A DNA stretch of 14,569 nt, from NCBI GenBank assembly GCA_902803585.1, contig CADCQO010000133.1, forward strand, positions 1 through 14,569, written 5' to 3'. The number at the start of each line of letters is the position of its first letter. The stretch's first letter is position 1. Under the pieces are notes generated by a model, which did not search any database, was not told the origin of the DNA, and was given only the letters and a program-made list of their open reading frames with translations. Source of the DNA: an uncultured Ruminococcus sp. Lineage in GTDB: Bacteria > Bacillota > Clostridia > Oscillospirales > Acutalibacteraceae. Below are positions 1 through 6,985 of the stretch, piece by piece. Made by a program: the position numbers and the translations under genes.

Positions 1-116
1 CCCGTCAGAGTCTGCGCTCCTTCCAGAACAAAAACAGCGCTTCCGGCTCTGCCAGACCTTCCGCCAGAAAGAAAGCTGACCATACAGAGGGAAGCGATGA
101 TGACAGCAAACAGTAA
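1..116 (+). CDS. C-terminal tail of an unidentified upstream gene (partial)
   Basis: The reading frame starting at base 3 is open to a TAA at 114-116. It encodes about 37 residues of a hydrophilic, Ser/Lys/Asp-rich tail ending GSDDDSKQ. Its codons favour C in the third position (TCC, TTC, AAC, GGC, GCC), as in the neighbouring genes. Another frame is open to a TAA at 160-162, but its Pro/Arg/Thr-rich translation looks less natural. No domain can be recognised from so short a piece, and the body of the gene lies outside the window. The next start codon is 47 bp downstream with no visible terminator between, so the two genes are probably co-transcribed. The choice of frame is a judgement from codon use only. 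Confidence 0.4.
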   Translation, partial: RQSLRSFQNKNSASGSARPSARKKADHTEGSDDDSKQ

Positions 117-163
117 CAATCCGTTTTCCGCAGCAGACAAACAAGTGATAATGGTGGGATAAG

Positions 164-1525
164 ATGAAAAAGATAGTGTCCAACACGCTTTATGTTCTAT
201 TTTTCGGCTTTGCCCTGACACTGGTGATCGCCTGCGTACTGCTGGTAATCAATGTTTCACAGGGAGAAGGACAGAGCTATCACGATATTGAAGCCCTGCA
301 CCTCAGCGGTTCGGCTGAGGACGAAATCAAGTACAGACAAATCCGCACAATGGTACAGACCCAGACAACCGGCGGTTTTCTGCCGATGCAGAGCGACTAT
401 GGCTATCAGGCTCTCAAAAGCGAAAAGAAGCAGTTCCTCTATCAGCACCTGAAAGAAAGCATTTACAGCATTTCTGATGAAGCAGACGAAAACGGACACT
501 ACCGCATTTCCCGCATCAAGGTAAGAGGTCAGCGTCTCAGTGAATTTGATCTGCGTGAGGTCATCAACGCCTTTATCAACGACAACCCTGAATATTTCTG
601 GATCGAAAATCTTTTCGGCTATGCCTATTCGGACGAATCCACCATCGTGGAATTCTACTCTGTGCTGTCTGCGGCAGACTGTGAGAAGTATATCCGCCGG
701 TTCAACGCAAGAATCGAAGAAATCCTCGCTTCTGTGCAGGACGGTCAGAACGAGTACCGCCGTGAAAAACAGATTCATGATACCCTGCTGAATGCCTGCA
801 CCTACAAAACGGGCGTTACGTCCGCCGCTGACGGCTGGCAGTATTTCACCGCCTACGGTGCGATTGTCGAAGGACAGGCTGTCTGTGAAGGCTACGCCAA
901 AGCCACACAGCTCCTTCTTTCCAGAACCGGCATTCCCTGCCTCATTATCAGGGGCGATGCAGAAGGCGTTGCTCATATGTGGAACACCGTCGAACTGGGC
1001 GGCGAATGGTATCACCTCGACCCGACATGGGACGATAACGATGCTGAGGGCAACATCAGCTATGAATATTTCAACCTCACCGCCGATGCTATTTCCCGCA
1101 ACCATACCATCTGCGACAATATCGCCAATATCGCGGACACAGACCCCAGCGAGGATATCGACCCCCTTGTCCGCTATAATTTCTATGTGCCGCTCTGTAA
1201 CCAGACTGCGATGAACTACTACTATGCAGAGGGTATTCTCATCAGTCAGTGCGACACTCTCACGGAAGAAATGCTGACAAAAGCCATTGCGGAGCGTATG
1301 TCTGAACAGGAAATCTACATTCCCCTGCGCTTCGGCACATATATGCCCTACAATGACTACATCAGCAAGCTGTTTCATGAATCGCCGTATATGTTCTATG
1401 TGTGTCTGGAAAACGCCAACGCCGCTATGGACGCACAGCATAAAATCGATCTCGGCAGTCTGTCACTCCTCAAAAATGAATCCGACCTCACTCTCCGTAT
1501 CCGCCTGAGATACACACAGGACTAA
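164..1525 (+). CDS. Membrane-anchored transglutaminase-like (cysteine protease fold) protein
   Basis: A 453-residue protein. Residues 1-8 are followed by a hydrophobic segment at about 9-31 (LYVLFFGFALTLVIACVLL), an uncleaved signal anchor or signal peptide, so the rest should lie outside the membrane. The C-terminal half carries a transglutaminase-like core with the usual Cys-His-Asp triad: C241 in AVCEGYAKA, H271 in AHMWNTVEL and D286 in HLDPTWDD. Residues 135-215, with NPEYFW, resemble the helical region found before this core in clostridial surface proteins. Such bacterial proteins are usually thought to be peptidases or crosslinking enzymes; the substrate cannot be told here. The start is the first ATG after an in-frame stop at 149-151, with a weak GGTGGG-like ribosome site. 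A tRNA promoter follows 46 bp after the stop, with no strong terminator between. The family call is firm; the activity is inferred. Confidence 0.85.
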   Translation: MKKIVSNTLYVLFFGFALTLVIACVLLVINVSQGEGQSYHDIEALHLSGSAEDEIKYRQIRTMVQTQTTGGFLPMQSDYGYQALKSEKKQFLYQHLKESIYSISDEADENGHYRISRIKVRGQRLSEFDLREVINAFINDNPEYFWIENLFGYAYSDESTIVEFYSVLSAADCEKYIRRFNARIEEILASVQDGQNEYRREKQIHDTLLNACTYKTGVTSAADGWQYFTAYGAIVEGQAVCEGYAKATQLLLSRTGIPCLIIRGDAEGVAHMWNTVELGGEWYHLDPTWDDNDAEGNISYEYFNLTADAISRNHTICDNIANIADTDPSEDIDPLVRYNFYVPLCNQTAMNYYYAEGILISQCDTLTEEMLTKAIAERMSEQEIYIPLRFGTYMPYNDYISKLFHESPYMFYVCLENANAAMDAQHKIDLGSLSLLKNESDLTLRIRLRYTQD

Positions 1526-1571
1526 CTCCCCTGAACCAGAAATTTTCCCTTTTCAGCTCCCGATTTTTCCC

Positions 1572-1600
1572 TTGACTTCATAACGGAAACGTGGTACAAT
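1572..1600 (+). promoter_or_regulatory. Sigma-A promoter of tRNA-Pro
   Basis: The -35 box is TTGACT at 1572-1577 and the -10 box is TACAAT at 1595-1600, with an exact 17-bp spacer. Transcription should start near 1607, about 7 nt before the mature tRNA. This gives the tRNA its own transcription unit, independent of the upstream transglutaminase-like gene. Confidence 0.85.
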
Positions 1601-1613
1601 AGAAGAGTTGAAA

Positions 1614-1686
1614 CGGGGTGTAGCGCAGTTGGTAGCGCGCCTGCTTTGGGAGCAGGATGTCGGGGGTTCAAGTCCCTTCACTCCGA
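1614..1686 (+). tRNA. tRNA-Pro (anticodon UGG)
   Basis: The 73-nt cloverleaf folds fully. The acceptor stem CGGGGTG pairs with CACTCCG (one G-T pair) and has discriminator A. The D arm is GCGC/GCGC around AGTTGGTA. The anticodon stem CCTGC/GCAGG encloses TTTGGGA, which places TGG at 34-36 and so specifies proline. The variable loop is ATGTC. The T arm is GGGGG/CCCTT with loop TTCAAGT and two G-T pairs. CCA is not encoded. A consensus promoter lies just upstream and a Rho-independent terminator 10 nt downstream, so it is a single-gene unit. Confidence 0.96.
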
Positions 1687-1695
1687 GTGAAATTA

Positions 1696-1729
1696 CCCTC
1701 GCTGTCTGTGACAGCGGGGGCTTGTTTTT
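1696..1729 (+). terminator. Rho-independent terminator after tRNA-Pro
   Basis: CCCTCGCTGTC (1696-1706) pairs with GACAGCGGGGG (1710-1720) over 11 bp, with one T-G pair and a three-base TGT loop. It is followed by the T-rich run CTTGTTTTT. It begins 10 nt after the tRNA. No separate promoter is visible before the next gene at 1758, so that gene may depend on read-through past this terminator. Confidence 0.85.
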
Positions 1730-1757
1730 GGTGTCCGACGGCAGAAAGGAGCTTGTC

Positions 1758-2288
1758 ATGAAATGGTATGAACACTGGAAAACAATCAATCACCACAAGA
1801 TGTTGGTCATGCGGCTGTGCTTCAGAGCGGGACTGTACCGTCAGGGCTTACTGCATGACCTGTCAAAGTACCACCCTGTGGAATTTCTCGTGGGCGCAAG
1901 GTACTATCAGGGAAACAGAAGCCCCAATGCCGCTGAACGGGAGGACAAAGGCTTCAGCACCGCATGGCTTCACCACAAGGGACGCAACAAGCACCATCTT
2001 GAATACTGGATTGACTATGACCTGCACGGCGACCACCAGATGACCGGTATGAAAATGCCTGTCCGGTATGTGGTGGAAATGTTCTGTGACCGTGTCGCCG
2101 CCTGCAAGACCTATCGGGGCGATGCCTACACCGATGCAGATGCTTATGAATACTATCTGCACTCGAAAAGCCATTATCTCATTCATCATGACACCGACCG
2201 CCTGCTTTCCTTCCTGCTCAGAATGCTTCGTGACAACGGCGAGGAAAACACCCTTCTCTACATCAGGTACAAAATTCTGAAACACTGA
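1758..2288 (+). CDS. DUF5662-family protein, possible HD-like metal-binding protein
   Basis: A 176-residue cytosolic protein without signal peptide or membrane segment. The start at 1758 is chosen because AAAGGAG (1745-1751) lies 6 nt upstream; a longer in-frame reading would run through the tRNA and terminator and is rejected. The sequence has the look of the DUF5662 family: GLYRQGLLHDLSKYHPVEF near residues 26-43, then YYQGNRSP, AWLHHKGRNKHHLEYW (69-84) and MKMPVRYVVEMFCDRVAA (98-115). The His-rich pattern (H33-D34, H72-H73, H79-H80, D111) suggests a helical metal-binding site like that of HD-domain phosphohydrolases. That is inference from motif spacing; the family has no function I can state. 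The next gene starts 52 bp downstream and could be co-transcribed with it. Confidence 0.8.
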   Translation: MKWYEHWKTINHHKMLVMRLCFRAGLYRQGLLHDLSKYHPVEFLVGARYYQGNRSPNAAEREDKGFSTAWLHHKGRNKHHLEYWIDYDLHGDHQMTGMKMPVRYVVEMFCDRVAACKTYRGDAYTDADAYEYYLHSKSHYLIHHDTDRLLSFLLRMLRDNGEENTLLYIRYKILKH

Positions 2289-2340
2289 AAACACAAAGAA
2301 AAGAACAGCAAACGACTGTCAAAAGAAAGGACGATGTACA

Positions 2341-4722
2341 ATGGAAAAACTCAAACGTGTGCTGTCACTGGCGGCAATGATACTGATTGCCCTGCTCCTG
2401 ATGATGATAGGAACAGTTGTTATGACGGAACATCAGATTGCTGTTGTCAGTGCGGCGCAGACAAACACCTCCGCAGGCGTGAAACTCAGCCGTACAGCCC
2501 TTACACTCGGCAGGGGCGAAACCTGTCAGTTATCCGCTGTCATTACCGGAAAAGACACCGTTAAAAAATGGACGTCCAGCAACACCGCTGTCGTATCCGT
2601 GACGGACGGTCAGGTGACAGCCCTTTCAGCGGGTGAGGCAGTCGTCAAAGTGCGGACTGCCGGCGGAAATGTTTCTGCCTGCCGCATCACCGTGAAGAAT
2701 GCCCCCTCTGACGCTGCTCTCAATGTCAAAGAACTGGTCATCGGTGCCGGCGAAAAGTATCAGCTCATTCCCAAACTTCCTGAGGGAACTGCTTCTTTCA
2801 GCAAAATATACACCTGCTCCAATCAGAATCTTGTTTCATGCAGTGCCTCCGGCGCTCTCAAGGCAAAACACGCCGGCACAGTAACCGTCACGCTCAGGCT
2901 GTTCAACGGTGTTTCCGCTCAGTGCAGAGTCACCGTTAAAAATGCACCGTCCTCCGCCTCCCTGAACGTCAGTAACCTTGTCATGGGCTTGGGCGAAAAA
3001 TACAGCTTTTCCTGCCGTCTGCCTGACGGTACAGCCGCAAAAAGCCGTACTTACAGCACCGACAACACCAGTGTGCTTTCCCTCAGCGGTAATACCATTC
3101 AGGCGAAAAAGACCGGTACAGCCAACGTGACCGTAAAGCTCTACAACGGCGTGACTGCCCAGTGCAAAGTCACTGTTAAAGATGCTCCGTCCTCCGCCCG
3201 GCTCAACACCAGTCTGCTCACAATCGGTGTCGGGGAAACCTACCGCTTCACCTGCACCGTTCCTGACGGCACAGCCGCAAGAGTCCGCACCTACACGACC
3301 GATAACCCCTCTGTCCTCTCCGTCATGGGAAGCACCATTGCCGCAAAGCAGGCAGGTACAGCCAACGTGACCGTCAAGCTCTACAACGGCGTGACTGCCC
3401 AGTGCAAAGTGACAGTAAAGCCTGCCCCCTCTTTTGTAACGCTCTATCCCTCTGATGTCACGATTGCTGTCGGTGAATGCTACTATTTCTTCTGCAACCT
3501 CCAGAACGGCACCGCCTCCAATATGAAAACCTACACCGCCGGCGACAACCGCATGATCAGCTTCACCAACAACTGCGTGACCGGCAAAACCGCCGGCACT
3601 ACCAATTTCAAAGTCACGCTCTATAACGGCGTTTCCTCACAGTCCAAAGTCACCGTGATGAATGCGCCCAAAACCTTCTCCCTCAATTACAGCAGTTTAA
3701 CGCTTGATATCGGAGAAACCGAACAGCTCAGATGTGTTTTCCCCAGCGGCTGTACTTCGTATCATCAGACTTTCACCACCAGCAACAAAAATGTTGTTTC
3801 CTGCGACAGTACGGGCCATATCCGTGCGCTTCAGTACGGCACTGCCACCGTTTCCGTCAGACTTTTCAACGGTCTGACAGCGTCCTGCAAGGTAACTGTT
3901 GCACCGCCTGTCGTGACATACACCAACGTCCCCTACAGCGGTCTGGCTGTTCTGGATATCGGCAGTACCTACCGCATCACTTCTTCCGGCACCTATGTGT
4001 CCAGTGATAAAAATGTCGCTTCCGTCGATGCCGGCGGTCTTGTGCGGGCAGTCGGCACCGGTACAGCGGATATCACCGTAAAAAGTGCCGGCGGTCAGTA
4101 TACAAAGGTCGCTGTCATCGTCTACGGCGACAAGAGCTTTTCCTCTTTCCCGAATGCCGACACCACCGACAGCATTGTGAATCAGGCAGAACTCCACCCC
4201 GTCAGAACCAACTGTGCAGAGCTTGATAACTTAGTTGACAGCATTCTTTCGGGCATTATCCGCAATAACATGACCACCGCCCAGAAGGTACGGGCTGTTT
4301 ACGACTATCTTTCACAGAATTCCACCTACGGCTACGGCTATATTCCGGTTTCTCTTCCGGGCAGTTACAATTATTCCAGCGGCTACTGGATTGTGACATC
4401 TGCCTATCCGCTCCTGAAAAATCATGTCGGAACGTGCGAAAACTTCTCCGCCGCCCTGACCGTTCTTTTCAGACGCATCGGACTGGAAGCAAACTGTGTC
4501 GAAGGTCTTGTCGGCATGAGAGCGGGCGGAAAAGACGGTCACTACTGGACAGATGTTGTCATCGGCGGAGAGCATTATGTCTTTGACGCACAGGTTGAAA
4601 ACAACAATCTCGGTTATGACGGCACGGTTTACCATTACTGGTACGGTATGCGTCCCGAATACAACTACCGCAGTTACGAATATCAGAACCTTATCCCCGT
4701 TGTGGACTTCTCCTACTCATAA
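2341..4722 (+). CDS. Secreted protein with seven Big2 Ig-like repeats and a C-terminal transglutaminase-like domain
   Basis: A 793-residue protein. Residues 1-40 form a signal peptide (hydrophobic core LAAMILIALLLMMIGTVVM, then VSAAQ as a likely cleavage region). Seven Ig-like Big2 modules follow at about 44-118, 120-199, 201-279, 281-359, 361-439, 441-519 and 521-596. The middle five have a unit of almost exactly 80 residues, each opening like NAPSSASLN and closing like LYNGVTAQCKVTVK. Residues about 640-770 are a transglutaminase-like domain with a plausible triad: C699 in VGTCENFSAAL, H734 in GHYWTDV and D749 in YVFDAQ. No LPXTG motif, dockerin or C-terminal anchor is visible, so it is either released or held by the Big2 stalk. 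The ribosome site GAAAGGA lies about 10 nt before the ATG. The role may be binding and processing of surface or dietary protein; the substrate is unknown. Confidence 0.9.
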   Translation: MEKLKRVLSLAAMILIALLLMMIGTVVMTEHQIAVVSAAQTNTSAGVKLSRTALTLGRGETCQLSAVITGKDTVKKWTSSNTAVVSVTDGQVTALSAGEAVVKVRTAGGNVSACRITVKNAPSDAALNVKELVIGAGEKYQLIPKLPEGTASFSKIYTCSNQNLVSCSASGALKAKHAGTVTVTLRLFNGVSAQCRVTVKNAPSSASLNVSNLVMGLGEKYSFSCRLPDGTAAKSRTYSTDNTSVLSLSGNTIQAKKTGTANVTVKLYNGVTAQCKVTVKDAPSSARLNTSLLTIGVGETYRFTCTVPDGTAARVRTYTTDNPSVLSVMGSTIAAKQAGTANVTVKLYNGVTAQCKVTVKPAPSFVTLYPSDVTIAVGECYYFFCNLQNGTASNMKTYTAGDNRMISFTNNCVTGKTAGTTNFKVTLYNGVSSQSKVTVMNAPKTFSLNYSSLTLDIGETEQLRCVFPSGCTSYHQTFTTSNKNVVSCDSTGHIRALQYGTATVSVRLFNGLTASCKVTVAPPVVTYTNVPYSGLAVLDIGSTYRITSSGTYVSSDKNVASVDAGGLVRAVGTGTADITVKSAGGQYTKVAVIVYGDKSFSSFPNADTTDSIVNQAELHPVRTNCAELDNLVDSILSGIIRNNMTTAQKVRAVYDYLSQNSTYGYGYIPVSLPGSYNYSSGYWIVTSAYPLLKNHVGTCENFSAALTVLFRRIGLEANCVEGLVGMRAGGKDGHYWTDVVIGGEHYVFDAQVENNNLGYDGTVYHYWYGMRPEYNYRSYEYQNLIPVVDFSYS
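2698..3900 (+). repeat. Five in-gene 240-bp repeats encoding Big2 modules
   Basis: The coding sequence repeats at 240-243 bp intervals, from codon 120 to codon 520 of the Big2/transglutaminase-like gene. Units three and four are the closest: about 63 bp at 3118-3180 and 3358-3420 differ only at one mid-repeat base and a few bases at the 3' end, although neighbouring units have drifted much further. This suggests recent duplication or gene conversion within the gene. Confidence 0.85.
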
Positions 4723-4771
4723 TCCCCCGTCTGACCTGAAAATCTTACATCATGCGTTTCCCCGAAAAAAC

Positions 4772-4811
4772 AGACCGAACCTCTGATGTTTCATCATTGG
4801 TTCGGTCTTTT
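4772..4811. terminator. Bidirectional terminator between convergent genes
   Basis: AGACCGAACC (4772-4781) pairs perfectly with GGTTCGGTCT (4799-4808). An inner TGATG/CATCA helix with a TTT loop extends the hairpin. It is flanked by AAAAAAC on the left and TCTTTTCTG on the right, so U-tracts are available in both directions. It sits between the plus-strand gene ending at 4722 and the minus-strand gene ending at 4849. Confidence 0.9.
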
Positions 4812-4848
4812 CTGCTGTTATGCGGTTTTTCCGGAAACGTCACACGCT

Positions 4849-6765
4849 TCAGGACTGCTTTTTCTTTCTGCGCTTCATCATCACGACACCGACAGCCACA
4901 CAAACTCCGATTACCGCAGCTGCGCCCGCAATGCCCGCAATCCACCAGATATTCTGTGCAGAAGCGGACTGGTCGGTGCGTTTTTTGGGCGGTGCGGGCT
5001 GTATCGTACCGCTGTAATAATCCGTGATGAGCTGGTTGAGATGGTCGAAATCATACAGTTCATGATAATCGGGGCTGTCAGCACTGGTAATCATGTCATA
5101 GGCGAGGGGTGCACCGCTGTCCATCGGTTCGTTTTTGCTGTTGACCGTCATAAGCGGACAGGACGCAGTGAAAAAACCGCCGTTCGGCAGTACAAACTGG
5201 TACACTACACAAGTACCGCCGCCGCTTGTTTCACCAAACACCGGAATCCCTCTTGCATACGCCTCACACGGCATATGATTGCCGGCGGAATACGACAGAT
5301 GAGAGGTCAGGACGGCAAAATCGAAATCATAGACCGTTTCATCGTCCTTTTTGTCATACACGCCGTCAAGGTTCATGTCAAACTGTCCGGTATACAGGCA
5401 GACGTTGCCCGACTGGGTATTTCTGATACGCAGAACGCCGGAACTGCTGTGGGTATTTTTGATATCCATGAGCTGGACAAGATAAGCACCGACATATATA
5501 CTGCCGCCCGTGTTGCAGGTCAGGTCAAAGACGAATTTCCTGACACCGTTTTCAGCGGCATAGTCCAGCGCTTCTTTGACGGGTACAGCGACATTCGGAT
5601 AGAACTTGTTGAAAACGAACACCGCCATGTCGTCCTTCTGCAGTAACTGTATATCGCCCCATTCCATCACAACATCATAGCTCAGATAGGCTTCACTGCG
5701 CACCGACATCATCGTGCTGTAAGGTCTGATCTGCTGTGAATAAGTCTGTACAGCATTCAGCGCCGCCGTGTACTGCGGGTAGTTGGCGGGATTGCTTCTG
5801 ACCTCATTCAGCGCCTTTCCGACAGCGGTATCACCGTAAGCAGAAGCCACGCTGTTGATATCGAGCGTGAAATTGGTATGTCCGCCGTCATCAAAGGCGT
5901 TATACAGTGCCGCCATGCCCATGAGAAAGTCAAGCATATTGTCGGAGTGCAGGAGTTGCTTTGCCTGACGGGTTTCCTCACTGAACGTGCCGAGAACGGT
6001 GTCAAAGCCCTTTTCCCTGACCTCAGCGGCGGCGGCTCCCTTGGGCGGCGCACCATAGAAACAGTCCATGACGAAGCACAGCTCATTGTAGGCGTATTCC
6101 GTCACAGCGTGTTCTCTCCGGAGATTTTCGTAACAGGGACGGCGGCTGTAGAAAGGACTGTCGCCGTTGTGGAAAAAATAGATTGTCCCGCCGACATACT
6201 CAGCCGCATTGTACAGGGCGGTGAAACAGGTGGACATGGTCGGAAGAGGCACATAAACCTTGCCGTCCTTCTCCACAATATCAATATGATAGGCGCCGAG
6301 ATCGAATTCTGTGGGACGTGATTCACCTTCTATCGTCATATCCACTATCTGACAGCGGTCAAAGGAATGCAGTGCACCGTCCTGATAGGCGGTCTTTTTC
6401 TGGAACTGTTCAAACGAATCGAAGTGAATAGTGTCCTTTGTGGGGTCAATGACACAAGAACCGGCGGTGTTGGAAACGGTATAGGTGCCGTCTGCATTTT
6501 TTGTCATACTGCACACATCGTCCATGTACAGGCAGTTCAGATAAGTCACCGGATCAATGAACGGCACATCGGGCAGTTCCGTGCTGAACAGACAGGAAAG
6601 TTTTTTGGAGTGTTCCATGTTGTACAGGCAGGCGCTGACCTCCCGCACAGTCAGTGTATCCTCCGCAACAGCCTGTACAGGCGGCAGTGGCAGGACGGCA
6701 CACACCAGCAGGGCAGACAGAACCGCTGATGTGGCTTTGCGGAATATGGGACGTTTCAGCATCAT
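4849..6765 (-). CDS. Membrane-anchored S41-family (tail-specific protease-like) protein
   Basis: A 638-residue protein. Residues 1-35 are a signal peptide (SAVLSALLVCAVLPLPPVQA). Residues 606-629 form a membrane helix (WIAGIAGAAAVIGVCVAVGVV) followed by the basic tail KRRKKKQS, so it should be a type I protein with an external body. An S41 peptidase core lies at about 380-545: VRKFVFDLTCNTGGS (408-422), then LTSHLSYSAGNHMP (486-499), where S493 before AGN is the likely nucleophile, then VFGETSGGGT (509-518). No PDZ domain is recognised. Residues 463-474 form a calcium-loop-like insert. The start has a perfect AGGAGG 7 nt upstream of the first of two adjacent ATGs. The family assignment rests on the SAGN and GETSGGG motifs. 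The substrate is unknown, and loss of activity cannot be ruled out. Confidence 0.82.
   Translation of the reverse strand: MMLKRPIFRKATSAVLSALLVCAVLPLPPVQAVAEDTLTVREVSACLYNMEHSKKLSCLFSTELPDVPFIDPVTYLNCLYMDDVCSMTKNADGTYTVSNTAGSCVIDPTKDTIHFDSFEQFQKKTAYQDGALHSFDRCQIVDMTIEGESRPTEFDLGAYHIDIVEKDGKVYVPLPTMSTCFTALYNAAEYVGGTIYFFHNGDSPFYSRRPCYENLRREHAVTEYAYNELCFVMDCFYGAPPKGAAAAEVREKGFDTVLGTFSEETRQAKQLLHSDNMLDFLMGMAALYNAFDDGGHTNFTLDINSVASAYGDTAVGKALNEVRSNPANYPQYTAALNAVQTYSQQIRPYSTMMSVRSEAYLSYDVVMEWGDIQLLQKDDMAVFVFNKFYPNVAVPVKEALDYAAENGVRKFVFDLTCNTGGSIYVGAYLVQLMDIKNTHSSSGVLRIRNTQSGNVCLYTGQFDMNLDGVYDKKDDETVYDFDFAVLTSHLSYSAGNHMPCEAYARGIPVFGETSGGGTCVVYQFVLPNGGFFTASCPLMTVNSKNEPMDSGAPLAYDMITSADSPDYHELYDFDHLNQLITDYYSGTIQPAPPKKRTDQSASAQNIWWIAGIAGAAAVIGVCVAVGVVMMKRRKKKQS
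5344..5379 (-). other. EF-hand/dockerin-type calcium loop within the S41 gene
   Basis: Codons 463-474 encode DMNLDGVYDKKD. This fits the calcium-loop pattern D-x-N-x-D-G-x-x-[ND]-x-x-D of dockerin repeats and EF-hands. Only one copy is present, while dockerins have two, so it is better read as a structural calcium site than as a cohesin-binding module. The motif is direct from the sequence; calcium binding is inferred. Confidence 0.6.
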
Positions 6766-6825
6766 TTTTCAGCCTCCTCTGAATGTGGTATACGGCGTTC
6801 GGGTATCCGCCGCACCTCTGCTATC

Positions 6826-6854
6826 ATTATACATCTGCTGTTCCGGCAAGACAA
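6826..6854 (-). promoter_or_regulatory. Promoter of the S41 gene
   Basis: On the minus strand, TTGTCT (6854-6849) and TATAAT (6831-6826) are separated by 17 bp. The predicted start is near 6819, giving a leader of about 54 nt. The leader holds a small CGGCG/CGCCG hairpin at 6793-6812 and the AGGAGG ribosome site at 6773-6778. The S41 gene therefore appears to be transcribed separately from thrS upstream. Confidence 0.75.
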
Positions 6855-6934
6855 GCAATTCTTGATAGACTGCATCAACGTCCGCTTGAATCCGTCAACC
6901 TTCCTTTCTGTTTTCTACCGGCGGTTGAAGTGAA

Positions 6935-6964
6935 AATCGGACTCACTGTGAAGCAAGTCCGATT
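6935..6964 (-). terminator. Terminator after thrS
   Basis: AATCGGACT (6935-6943) and AGTCCGATT (6956-6964) form a perfect 9-bp stem with a 12-base loop, starting 21 bp beyond the thrS stop. On the minus strand it is followed only by TTCACTTC, so the U-tract is short and termination may be incomplete. Confidence 0.7.
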
Positions 6965-6985
6965 CTGAAAGAGTTTCTGTAGGAA

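Noticed and set aside
97..162. Small 21-residue frame preceded by AGAGGGAAG
   Set aside because: Too short, overlaps the probable tail of the upstream gene, and its translation has no distinctive feature. The purine-rich stretch may be coincidence.
257..1441. Long minus-strand open frame opposite the first transglutaminase-like gene
   Set aside because: It is a mirror frame of a gene with a clear catalytic triad; its translation shows no domain and it has no ribosome site or promoter.
1608..1757. Extension of the DUF5662 gene upstream to an in-frame ATG at 1608
   Set aside because: The extension runs through the tRNA-Pro gene and its terminator. The ATG at 1758 has a good AAAGGAG site and gives the normal family start.
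5344..5379. Reading the S41 protein as a dockerin-bearing cellulosome component
   Set aside because: Only one calcium loop is present and it is inside the catalytic region. The protein also has its own C-terminal membrane anchor.
4786..5646. 286-codon plus-strand frame across the S41 gene and the terminator
   Set aside because: It starts inside the bidirectional terminator hairpin and reads antisense to the S41 core, with no recognisable protein features.
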